From positions 120,113,480 to 120,177,479 of the forward strand of contig OZ020592.1 in NCBI GenBank assembly GCA_963971535.1: DNA of 64,000 bases, in the 5' to 3' direction. The notes beneath the pieces are model-generated. The model saw nothing but the letters and a program-made list of their open reading frames with translations. It made no database searches and had not been told where the DNA came from. Below, one piece after another: positions 1 through 9,860 of the stretch. Both the position numbers and the translations under genes were made by a program. Numbering within the stretch: position 1 is the stretch's first letter; each line of letters begins with the position of its first letter. The stretch comes from Notolepis coatsorum. Its lineage: Eukaryota; Chordata; Actinopteri; Aulopiformes; Paralepididae.

Positions 1-291
1 CGGCTGGATCAGTGAACTGGAAAATGTGGAGTACCGGATTTTTTTCCCCATTAATTTTCATTGAGTCCATTCCAAAATCACTTATGTCATCTGGGAGACG
101 ACAGGGGGCGCTTTTTTCCACAGTGATCGCCGGCGCCCCTCGGCTATACTCGGGTAGGCTCGGGTGATGCAATAATTTTTCAGATCGCTAAAAAAAAAAT
201 AATAATAATAATTCCGAGAAATCTCGTGAGTGGCTAGCAACCACCTATAAAAAAACCAGAGAAATCTCGTGAGTGGCACGGAAAGTGTTAA
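1..291. mobile_element. piggyBac-like MITE, right end (cut by window edge)
   Basis: The end reads ggaaagtgttaa, with TTAA at 288-291, the expected piggyBac target. The block near 20-115 (tttcattgagtcc, then catctgggagacgacaggggg) is shared with 47825-47905 in the same orientation and with 27870-27945 in the opposite one, so this is a dispersed family. The left end lies outside the window. Assignment to piggyBac rests on TTAA and the CACTTT-like terminus; no transposase is present. Confidence 0.6.
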
Positions 292-734
292 GGGTACTGC
301 TATCAGTAGTCTAGGAGCGGATTAGCTACGGAGCTAACAGTGTACCATCCATCTGCGACGCAACGGTGGCAGCAACAGTGGACACTGAGTAATGTTAACG
401 TTATGATGAGTTCATACTACACTACACGTATGAACTCGACATAACGTTAACGTTACTCCGTTTAAATGAAGTGTTTAATTAGCAGCAATCTGTTGTTGAA
501 AATGTATCGTTAAACCGGAAATGGAAATGCGAGGACAGGAAGTAGTCATCAATCGTTGTAGTCTTTTAGTCTTAACAGTCTGGAATTAATGTATGCATTC
601 AAAAGTGCTGAATAAATGTTTTATGGTCCCATAATAGTGATTATTAATATTATTTAAGTTAAGTTTAGCCATAATCATGTCTTTTGCCATAATCAGGTAG
701 CTAAAAAAAAAACATATATATATTTATATTAATC
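292..734. other. unassigned non-coding stretch with one palindrome
   Basis: No coding frame or recognised repeat is visible except a perfect-to-near-perfect palindrome at 388-457. Confidence 0.5.
388..457. repeat. palindrome, about 28-bp arms
   Basis: The left arm agtaatgttaacgttatg...gagttcata pairs with tatgaactc...cataacgttaacgttact around a 12-base spacer. It may be the core of a decayed fold-back MITE; no target duplication was identified. Confidence 0.7.
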
Positions 735-832
735 ATTTTCGGCCTTTCGGCATTCGGTTTTCGGCCAACTGTTTCCTATTTTCGGTATCGGTTTCGGCCA
801 AGAATTTCCCAATTCGGTGCATCCCTAACGTT
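735..832. mobile_element. hAT-type terminal fragment
   Basis: The ttcggcc-rich stretch ends in gaattcggtgcatccctaa, which resembles the gcatccctA terminus of several hAT MITEs in this window (for example 19220-19430). Only one end is recognisable, so the class is tentative. Confidence 0.4.
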
Positions 833-835
833 AGG

Positions 836-1700
836 ACATGATAGCTTCTTGCTAAATCTAGTGCACCTATCCATTTGTTTAATGCAAACGATTGTCATTA
901 TACACTGCCCTTTATAATCTAAATAAACTTAAATAGCTATGAAACGTGGGCGGCTACGTGGCGTAGTGAGCAAGGCGCTCGCCACGAAATCTGGAGACGC
1001 TGGGCTTGCCTGTTCGAGCCCAGCGCTCCACATTTGCTTTCAGTTTAGCTGGTCGTCCGTACTAATACACATTGGCCGTATTAGGGGGTGGGAAACTGAT
1101 GGGTGGGGATCGGGTGTTGTGGACAGCGACTCCTACAGGTCGGTTGGTGCGCCTGCGCAGTAGAATCAGGAAGTGTTGGGGGCAGCGTGAGCCTCCCACG
1201 CGTTACTCCTCGCCACTGAGAGATCGAGCTGCGTAGGTGAAAAGATGCGACTGCTGTTACCTCAAGTACCGGAGGGGACTTGTGCTATGTATGACTTAGT
1301 CCACATTGCAGCCGGCTTGTGGGAGGCAAGAAACAGTGTTCGTGACAGGGGAGGGTTGAATTGGATGATACGAAATTGGGATGGGAGAAAAATATAGAAA
1401 ATGGGAGAAAAAGTGGATAAAAAAAAAAATAGCTATGAAACGTTACAGTACATAGGACTATAGATGGAAATGATAGCTTCTTGCTAAATCTGGTGCACTC
1501 ATCCATTTGTTTAATGCAAACGATTGTCATTATACACTGCCCTTTATAATCTAAATAAACTTAAATAGCTATGAAACGTTACAGTACATAGGACTATAGA
1601 TGGAAATGATAGCTTCTTGCTAAATCTGGTGCACTCATCCATTTGTTTAATGCAAACGATTGTCATTATACACTGCCCTTTATAAACAAAATAAACTAAA
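836..1700 (+). repeat. 136-bp tandem repeat, three copies, split by a SINE
   Basis: Units containing gatagcttcttgctaaatct and ctgccctttataatctaaa start near 838, 1470 and 1606. The spacing of the last two is 136 bp. The first unit was split by the SINE at 948-1426, whose target duplication rejoins the unit at 1427-1443. Confidence 0.85.
948..1426 (+). mobile_element. tRNA-derived SINE (family A), full length
   Basis: The head carries a Pol III A box (tggcgtagtgag) and a B box (gttcgagccc), followed by a non-tRNA body and a poly-A tail. It is flanked by a 17-bp target duplication, aaatagctatgaaacgt, at 931-947 and 1427-1443. Poly-A plus long TSD implies mobilisation by an L1-type LINE. Other copies: 24301-24774 (+) and 32624-33084 (-), with related ones at 3131, 4086 and 38099. 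Confidence 0.9.
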
Positions 1701-1703
1701 CTA

Positions 1704-2929
1704 AAGGTGCCTAAATTATGCATTACCATCACAATATAATAGATATAGCTAGGCTACTGACATTGTCATTGTGATAATGTCAGTAGTAGCTAGCTGTATC
1801 TATTGTTTACACTTGAAATGTGTATTTTTATTTTGTCACAATATTATTTGAAAAGTAATTGTGTAAAATGTAACTATTTCTGGGTTGCAGCACTTAAAAA
1901 CATTAAATGGACTGTTATATCATATTCAATTGTGGACATTTATTCATTCCCACTTATTAGACACAATTTCTGATGGTAAAATGAGCATAAAAAGCAAAAT
2001 ACAGAATTCTGAAATATTAAAACGGAATTTGGGAAAAAATAAAATGGAATTTGGAAAATAATCAAACAGATTTCATATGGCTCTAGTTAAGGTTAGAGTT
2101 TGGAATCAGGGCAGGCGTTCTATCGCCATGCTCTAAGACAAACTCTAACCTTAACCAACTTCGAAAGAGCGCCTAAGCTTAACCATCCAAAAACGTGCGG
2201 TCCCACGATTGGCGCACATGTCACATGACCAGAAACGCACGTGGCCAATCAGAGACACGGAAACACGAATTTGTTGTGGAAAGTATTCAGGCCACCGGGA
2301 CAGTCCCGCTAATGGGACGTTTGTCCCGCGTCCCACTACAACAGAACAATGTCCCGCATATCATGGTAAAAACAATAATAATAATTATTATTATTATTTT
2401 AAAAATGTTTTAAATGTTATTAATTTAATGCCTCGCTCCAATTAAGTGTGTCAGTGTCACTCGAGTCAGAAGAAACACACACCTCTAGTCTACCCCTGCG
2501 GGGCCAGCCGTGTATAGGTGTAACAGTGACAGCAAATGAAATGGGTGCATTTGTCACGCTGTCCAAGGTGCTGAACTGCTCTCTCGTGCAGCAGAGCTCC
2601 GTGTTGACGGCTTGAGTCCCGCGGGGCAAAAGCCTGCTGCCTGTCGCCGACCCCTCTGCCGGTGAACTGAACACGCACCTCTACCCCCCTGAATTGCCAT
2701 ATTTACGCCGCGGCGACTTTAATAAACGGCACGGCTCAAATACTTGACATACCGGAACAATCTGATTATGTATAAAAACAGGAGTTTTACTGCTCATGAC
2801 CAACTTGAACAGCACAAGTATATTAAAAGACAATCTATTTTCAACGTTAAGCCAAGAGAGCCGGGCATGCATACGGCTCACATTAGACCTTAGTGAGCAG
2901 CTGGAGCACTAGCGGTGTCCCCACTGTTG
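1704..2929. other. unassigned stretch with a palindrome and hAT-like debris
   Basis: No supported gene. A hairpin lies at 1739-1803. A gggacagtcccgctaatggg segment near 2298 resembles the cccgtcgtcccggggacg segment near 23882, suggesting a shared hAT remnant. An (AAT)n tract follows at about 2370-2400. Confidence 0.4.
1739..1803. repeat. imperfect palindrome, about 29-bp arms
   Basis: atagatatagct...ctactgacattgtca pairs with taatgtcagtag...agctgtatctat around a short loop. No element could be delimited around it. Confidence 0.65.
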
Positions 2930-3130
2930 CTGTTCTGTTTTCTTAAGCTAGACTAATGTAGCTGAGTTACAGTGTAGCACCCTCACGTGTTGCTGTTCTG
3001 TTTTCTTAAGCTAGGCTAACGTAGCTGAGTTACAGTGTAGCACCCTCACGTGTTGCTGTTCTGTTTTCTTAAGCTAGGCTAACGTAGCTGAGTTACAGTG
3101 TAGCACCCTCACGTGTTGCTGTTCTGTTTT

Positions 3131-3630
3131 ATTTTTTTAATTTTTTTTTAATCTTTTTCCCCCTCCATTTTCCTCCGATTTTTCTCCCATCCCAATGTTA
3201 GTCGTATGCCAATTCCCAATCCCCTTCCTGGTCGCTGCGCACTTACCCCCCACAGTCAGATCATCTGGGAGAGTGGAGGCTATCACGTGCTTCCTCCGAC
3301 ACACGTCCAGCCAATCAACCGCTTCTTTTCACCTGGCAGCGCGGATCCTCCCTGAGAGGGCGTAGCGTGTGGAAGGACCACACTATCCCACTCAGGTCCT
3401 ATCCGCGCTTAGCAGGCGCCCCGACCGAACTGTAGGAGTCGCTGTTTACAACGACCCGGACCCACCCCGCCAGCTTCTCCCACCCTCTAATACAGCCAAT
3501 TGTATTAGTGTGAACGGCCAGCCAAGCTGGTGACAACCCCGGAGCTGTGAGCTGGATTCGAACAGGCGAATCCAGCTCACAGCTCCGGGGTTGGTGACGA
3601 ACGCAATCTCTGCTACGCCACCTAACCGCC
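3131..3630 (-). mobile_element. tRNA-derived SINE (family B) inside the 63-bp array
   Basis: In minus orientation the head is tRNA-like with B-box sequence at the apex of a long hairpin (3535-3592), and the T-rich left end is the poly-A tail. The 14-bp target duplication tgctgttctgtttt is at 3117-3130 and 3631-3644 and lies within the 63-bp unit. It shares head organisation with the SINE at 948 but has a different body. Confidence 0.85.
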
Positions 3631-4085
3631 TGCTGTTCTGTTTTCTTAAGCTAGGCTAACGTAGCTGAGTTACAGTGTAGCACCCTCATGTGTTGCTGTT
3701 CTGTTTTCTTAAGCTAGGCTAACGTAGCTGAGTTACAGTGTAGCACCCTCACGTGTTGCTGTTCTGTTTTCTTAAGCTAGGCTAACGTAGCTGAGTTACA
3801 GTGTAGCACCCTCATGTGTTGCTGTTCTGTTTTCTTAAGCTAGGCTAACGTAGCTGAGTTACAGTGTAGCACCCTCATGTGTTGCTGTTCTGTTTTCTTA
3901 AGCTAGGCTAACGTAGCTGAGTTACAGTGTAGCACCCTCACGTGTTGCTGTTCTGTTTTCTTAAGCTAGGCTAACGTAGCTGAGTTACAGTGTAGCACCC
4001 TCATGTGTTGCTGTTCTGTTTTCTTAAGCTAGGCTAACGTAGCTGAGTTACAGTGTAGCACCCTCATGTGTTGCTGTTCTGTTTT

Positions 4086-4586
4086 CTTTTTTTTCTTTTT
4101 TTTTTGATCTTTTCCCCCCTCCATTTTCCTCCGATTTTTCTCCCATCCCAATGTTAGTCGTATGCCAATTCCCAATCCCCTTCCTGGTCGCTGCGCACTT
4201 ACCCCCCACAGTCAGATCATCTGGGAGAGTGGAGGCTATCACGTGCTTCCTCCGACACACGTCCAGCCAATCAACCGCTTCTTTTCACCTGGCAGCGCGG
4301 ATCCTCCCTGAGAGGGCGTAGCGTGTGGAAGGATCACACTATCCCACTCAGGTCCTATCCGCGCTTAACAGGCGCCCCGACCGAACTGTAGGAGTCGCTG
4401 TTTACAACGACCCGGACCCACCCCGCCAGCTTCTCCCACCCTCTAATACAGCCAATTGTATTAGTGTGAACGGCCAGCCAAGCTGGTGACAACCCCGGAG
4501 CTGTGAGCTGGATTCGAACAGGCGAATCCAGCTCACAGCTCCGGGGTTGGTGACGAACGCAATCTCTGCTACGCCACCTAACCGCC
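4086..4586 (-). mobile_element. second copy of the array-embedded SINE (family B)
   Basis: It is nearly identical to 3131-3630 and sits in exactly the same position of the 63-bp unit, with the same target duplication at 4072-4085 and 4587-4600. Identical insertion phase shows duplication with the array, not an independent insertion. Confidence 0.9.
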
Positions 4587-5245
4587 TGCTGTTCTGTTTT
4601 CTTAAGCTAGGCTAACGTAGCTGAGTTACAGTGTAGCACCCTCACGTGTTGCTGTTCTGTTTTCTTAAGCTAGGCTAACGTAGCTGAGTTACAGTGTAGC
4701 ACCCTCACGTGTTGCTGTTCTGTTTTCTTAAGCTAGGCTAACGTAGCTGAGTTACAGTGTAGCACCCTCACGTGTTGCTGTTCTGTTTTCTTAAGCTAGG
4801 CTAACGTAGCTGAGTTACAGTGTAGCACCCTCACGTGTTGCTGTTCTGTTTTATTAAGCTAGGCTAACGTAGCTGAGTTACAGTGTAGCACCCTCATGTG
4901 TTGCTGTTCTGTTTTCTTAAGCTAGGCTAACGTAGCTGAGTTACAGTGTAGCACCCTCACGTGTTGCTGTTCTGTTTTCTTAAGCTAGGCTAACGTAGCT
5001 GAGTTACAGTGTAGCACCCTCATGTGTTGCTGTTCTGTTTTCTTAAGCTAGGCTAACGTAGCTGAGTTACAGTGTAGCACCCTCACGTGTTGCTGTTCTG
5101 TTTTATTAAGCTAGGCTAACGTAGCTGAGTTACAGTGTAGCACCCTCATGTGTTGCTGTTCTGTTTTCTTAAGCTAGGCTAACGTAGCTGAGTTACAGTG
5201 TAGCACCCTCATGTGTTGCTGTTCTGTTTTCTTAAGCTAGGCTGA

Positions 5246-5651
5246 TACAGTGGGAGCCTGCACAACTCTGCAACGCTTCAATACTGCCGCCTGGTGGTGA
5301 TCGGGCGAGTTACAACCGGAAATGGATCTCTGGTGATCTCCGGGGTGTACCGGGGGAAATGCGTCCTGCGTTTATGCCTATAACTCACGTTCTAGGAATT
5401 ACTGCAGAAAACGATAAAAACATATTTATATTCTAGACGGTATCTTCGTATAAATCTATGAATGAAAAAGTATAACATTCCTACATCCTGAACGATAGAT
5501 AATCGATGTTGAATGGGCCATAGTAATGTCAATTTAGCAATACAATAAAAAAAGTTATAGCCCTGCAAAGAAGGTAAACATCTCCATAGGCTTAGAGTGG
5601 TGGCAGAGAGTGGTATGAGACGGGCTAACTCCGTGGCAGTTAATGTGTTAA
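5246..5651. mobile_element. piggyBac-like element, right part
   Basis: It starts in gatacagtgggagcctgcac, homologous to 53051-53070, and ends with the TTAA at 5648-5651. The left part of the family (seen at 52908-53050) is missing; the 63-bp array abuts instead. Confidence 0.6.
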
Positions 5652-5873
5652 GGGAAGTGGCTCAGGAGGGAGAGCGGTCGTTTGGTAATCGGAAGGTTCC
5701 TGGTTAGATTCCGACTCCTCCCCCACAGCGAGTCAAAGTTGAGCAAGACACTTAACCCCTAACTGCTCCCGATGAGCAGGTTGGCACTCGCATGGTCGCC
5801 TCCGCCGTCGGTGTGTGAGTGTGAGGCTTAAGTTGTGAAGCGCTTTGGATAAAAGCACTATATATATATATAA
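5652..5873 (+). mobile_element. V-SINE-like tRNA-derived SINE
   Basis: It has an A-box-like head (gtggctcaggagggagagcgg region), a mutated B box (ggttagattcc), the conserved central segment gagcaagacacttaacccc, and a 3' tail aagcgctttggataaaagca that matches the L2-type tail of fish V/HAmo-class SINEs. An (AT)n tract follows. It inserted beside the TTAA end of the piggyBac-like element. Confidence 0.8.
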
Positions 5874-5994
5874 ACATATAACGGTGTAAACAATTAACTC
5901 TGAATATATATATATATATAATATGCTGTGTATTTGGGTTCAAGTTGTCCTTTTTTAGGTGGTCATAAAAAGCAGTTAGCAGGTATAGGCGAGT

Positions 5995-6149
5995 CAGCAC
6001 AGGCCTCTGAGTTCACACTGCAACATGACGGGGCCTGCAGAGGTCTCTCGCTCTCTCTCGCTCTCTCTCTCTCCCTCTTCCCCTCTCTCGCTCTCTCTCT
6101 GGGCTGAACAGAGCCGGGCTTGAGTTCTGCAACATGACTGGGCCTGCAG

Positions 6150-6200
<51 letters not shown>

Positions 6201-6300
6201 CCTCTTCCCCTCTCTCGCTCTCTCTCTGGGCTGAACAGAGCCGGGCTTGTCTAGTGGCTCTGCAGCTTTAAAAACACCCCCAGCTCTTTCCACAACACAC
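5995..6300. repeat. (CT)n-rich duplicated block
   Basis: Two copies of a unit of roughly 110 bp (gcaacatgactgggcctgca, then gaggtctctc and a CT tract, then gggctgaacagagccgggct) start near 6022 and 6129. The antisense Arg/Glu-rich frame across it is a by-product of the GA repeat. Confidence 0.75.
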
Positions 6301-6736
6301 GCACAGTGTGCCGGTCAGAGAGAGAGTGAATGGTGGCTTAGCATAGAATCAAATCCATAGAATAGTCGTTCTTGGCTCTGTGTGCGACTCTCCGTGACTT
6401 TCTCCTGTCTCATATCTCCATTGGCATCGACTAGTCAATTTGGACAAGAAACAATTCACTGAAATTGCACCTTTCTCTACTTTCTCTTTATTGAAATCAC
6501 GATGATTATTAAACACGATTACTCATTGATTTGAGAACATCGTATGACGACGACGACTGAATTAGTTTGACCTCTCTTCTCGGCCAAAGGCTTTTTATGT
6601 CGTCTTCTACAAGTTACAAAAGACCTTTCAAAATAACTGGAGAAACGTGCCGTGGCTCCCTCCTCCCTCTCGACACCATGCTGAAACTACTGTGGGGGGG
6701 GGGGGGCATGCGGCACAATAATCGTTTTATAGCGTT
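6301..6736. other. unassigned stretch with a G-run
   Basis: Nothing recognised apart from a 13-base G-run near 6694-6706. Confidence 0.5.
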
Positions 6737-6996
6737 TTTTGAATGACTGGTCAGTAACATGGGTCTCCCAGTCCCTCCATGTTACTGACCAGACACTCTG
6801 TATCAGTGATGGCTGTTTACTGCAGAGTGGAGGGACTGGGAGACCCATGTTACTGACCAGACACTCTGTATCACTGATGTCTGTTTACTGCAGAGTGGAG
6901 GGACTGGGAGACTCATGTTACTGACCAGACACTCTGTATCAGTGATGGCTGTTTACTGCAGAGTGGAGGGACTGGGAGACCCATGTTACTGACCAG
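6737..6996 (+). repeat. 68-bp tandem repeat, segment 1
   Basis: Unit gttactgaccagacactctg, then tatcagtgatggctgtttac and a gtggagggactgggag stretch. Starts at 6781, 6849 and 6917 give period 68. The array is interrupted by hAT elements and resumes at 14652-14689 and 17348-17487; an opposite-orientation array lies at 18480-19125. Confidence 0.9.
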
Positions 6997-7115
6997 TAGG
7001 GGTGTAACGGTACACAGAAGCCACGGTTCGGTACGTACCTCACTACCTCGGTATTGGGGTCACGGTTCGGTACGAGTTCGGTACAACAGAAAAAATATAT
7101 TTATAATAATTATTA

Positions 7116-8042
7116 TTAACTCATTGACCACCAGCTATTAGTCGGGCCCCGTTCTAGCACTGCCACGCTTTAAAAGATAGGAGTGCGTCACCTTGTTTGT
7201 AGAACTATAACTATATTCTATATTATAGCTATGGATACAATACTATGGCCCATATGACATCACCTATCTATCGTTCAATATGTGAAAAAGAATTAATTTC
7301 TTCATCCATATGTACCTGTGATACCGTGGTGAATATATAAGTATGGTTATAGCGTGGTCTGGGGTAATTCCCAAAGGGCTGAGTAATAGCCTTATACGTC
7401 AATTCTACTATAAACGTTGCCATTTCTTGCCTGTACACGCTATTATTCCCAAATCAAATCTATATCATAGGTATTATGGTTCATCATGAATGCATGAAAG
7501 GGGGGGGGGGTCGTTTCTGATTATTTGATTGCCAGTAACGGCATTCGTATTGAACACTAAAAACGCTTATCAGCCCGATCGGTATAAAAGCATTGCACGA
7601 TCAAGCTCAAATTGACATCAGATAGTCCTTACCTGTGATCGGGAGTATTCCAAAAATAATATTCCAATTGTTTGATCGCCATCTGGTACATCCGATGTCC
7701 ATTTGATCCACGACATAACCCACCATAACATATGGATCGGGGATATTTGACGCGCTTCAATGCAATCGGGAGAACCGCTAGACTGGCCCGACAAAGAAAA
7801 GTGAGCCCGGTGACATTTGACCGTTGCACAGGCCAAGATACAAGGTTTCAAAGGGTGCTCGATACCGGCGTCTAGCTGGATGCGGCCGGTATTGCACTTT
7901 GGCGATCTCAGACTCATTCCCTATGGTAACACCAAGGTCCCTGGATGAATAATGAATACAAATATCGAGTATACTCATTGTTGGCGTTCAAGCGTCGGCT
8001 CCCAATAATGAGTAAACTTGTTGTTGGCAGGGAATGAGTTAA
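7116..8042. mobile_element. piggyBac-like MITE inside hAT 1
   Basis: It is bounded by TTAA at 7116-7119 and 8039-8042 with inverted termini ttaactcattgac and gggaatgagttaa. The interior at 7628-7690 resembles 28060-28135 and the inverse of 47640-47710, placing it in the same extended family. Confidence 0.7.
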
Positions 8043-8183
8043 TATAATAAAAAGTAAAAAAAACAGGATTTCCGGTTTGACCGCGGAAGAACATGGCAGC
8101 TTAACTCACAAGCTCCCCGACAGCAAAATGATATAGCCCCGGAAAACATTTATTAACAACACCAGGGTATATATTTAATAGGG

Positions 8184-9210
8184 ATGAAAGAAGGGGCTGT
8201 CACAAGACGTAGGGCGAACACGATTACAACTGGAAAAGACGACGGAATGGCAGAGAATGGCGATACAACGGGAGGAAAAGATGGCGACGATGATTCTGAA
8301 CGAGAGGCCACGCTGGTGAACATCTTCAAGGAGCTTAAAGAGTTCAGAAGAGATAATGAGCGTCAATTTCGGGAAATACAAAATGAGATGAACAAAATGG
8401 GCGACAGACTCGATGAGGCGGAGGGAAGAATCGGAGAAAATGAGGATGTGCTTGATGCGGCGACGGTGTTTATCAAGTGGCTAATGCAGGGACAGGCCGA
8501 CATGGAGGCTAAACTGCTCGACCAGGAGGGCAGAACGAGGAGGGACAACCTACGGGTATATGGTATCCCAGAGGATAAAGAGGGAAAGGACTTCTAGACG
8601 GCATGTTTAAGGACGCACTCGGCCTGCCTCAGGACATGGACCTTCGTATCGAACGAGCACACCGGGCATTAGCCCCAAGGCCTAACAGCCCGCAGCTGAA
8701 GCCACGGTCAATCGTGGTTAAGTTTGGGAGCTACAAAATGAAGGAAGAGATAATACGCCGGACGTGTGGCAGAAGAAAAACGTCTCATGTGACGATGAAC
8801 GTTTCTATGTCGATCATGATTTCCCCACTGAAATACTGAAGAAACGAGGAGAATATGCCGAGGCCAAGAGAATGATGAAGGAGAAGAATCTCAAGTTCCA
8901 GACACCGTATCCTGCGAAAATGAGGGTGTTTTACGAAGATGGCACCCGCCTGTACCAGAGCGCGGCGGAGGCGACGGCGGATATGGCAAGACGTGGCTTC
9001 AAGATCACCGTGGTGAACCCTGCTGCCGACCCGGATCGAGGGGAGATGCTGCGGCTGTCTACCTGGCAGACAGTGGGAAGAAAACGGGGACCGGGAGGCG
9101 GCATACAGGCGACGGGGAATGAAGGCCCCGCACAGCAGGGCAATGAACATCACGGGTACCGGGAGAAACTCCAGGGATTCACACGGGGACAGTCGGAGGC
9201 GGACAATTAA
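8184..9210 (+). pseudogene. L1-type ORF1 (RNA-binding chaperone), frameshifted
   Basis: ORF1 proteins of L1 LINEs coat the element RNA as trimers and assist target-primed reverse transcription. Frame 1 (8184-8597) has a charged coiled-coil segment (about residues 45-120, rich in E/K heptads) and then LRVYGIPEDKEG, the conserved entry to the RRM. It stops at a TAG just after. The reading continues in other frames: RIERAHRAL near 8651, and ILKKRGEYAEAKRMMKEKN near 8837 with YPAKMRVFYEDG near 8910, which is the L1 ORF1 C-terminal domain. At least two frameshifts are needed to connect them. The combined length of about 340 codons is normal for the family. It is not functional as it stands. Confidence 0.85.
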
Positions 9211-9860
9211 GATAACGATCAAGAAGCACATGGATACAGATAAGTCGCAGGGGCATCGTCATAGAGTAACATACATCGCAAAGTGCCAATTTGTGTAAAA
9301 AAATATATATATATATATATATCCTGGATAGATAAAAAAGGGATGGCGAAATGAACCATAGTCCAATATGGATATGGCATGGAAGTTACAATGTACCAAT
9401 ATATATCTAGGGGATATACAAATGTTAATTGTTGGAAGAGAAAAAAACGTCACCATTTTGACAAGTTCAGTTGAATTGATCACACTGTGTATAGACTACA
9501 GTGTGAGCCATACGTTACATTAGGGTATACAAAATAGTAGGGGCACAGTTGTGGGCAACCTGCCTTGTGCCAAATGCACTCCTCTGCTAGACGAGGGGGA
9601 CCAAAGTGCACGGGTGAGTATCGATCTCACCCTCGGTGCAATTGTTCTATTTGGGGTCATATCGAACGTAGCTTGGGTAAGTGTGGGGGGGGGGAATGTA
9701 TTTATGTTTTTATGTGTTCCTTTTTATTTCATCATATACTATGCTGTTGTATGTATATCATCACAGTCTCAGGTCCTAGATATGGAAATATGGGATATAG
9801 CGCCCCAGACATAGAAGCACTACGTGCAGGAATGCACAGGGGAGATACATTACAAGGGAT

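Larger units (their letters stand above)
2930..5245 (+). repeat. 63-bp minisatellite, about 20 units, containing two SINEs
   Basis: The unit begins tgttgctgttctgttttctt and runs through cttaagctaggctaacgtag to gtagcaccctcacg. Period 63 was measured from starts at 2988, 3051 and onward. Three units precede the first SINE, seven lie between the SINEs and about ten follow. Units vary mainly at one CpG inside an E-box (cacgtg in 11, catgtg in 9). Confidence 0.95.

Noticed and set aside
939..1163. 74-residue ORF repeated at 32843-33067
   Set aside because: Runs through the SINE head and body; recurrence reflects SINE copies.
5994..6293. Arg/Glu-rich 99-residue minus-strand frame
   Set aside because: Translation of a GA/CT repeat.
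7618..7917. 99-residue minus-strand ORF
   Set aside because: Lies in a non-autonomous TTAA element and matches no transposase motif.
8785..9231. 148-residue minus-strand ORF
   Set aside because: Antisense shadow of the L1-type ORF1.
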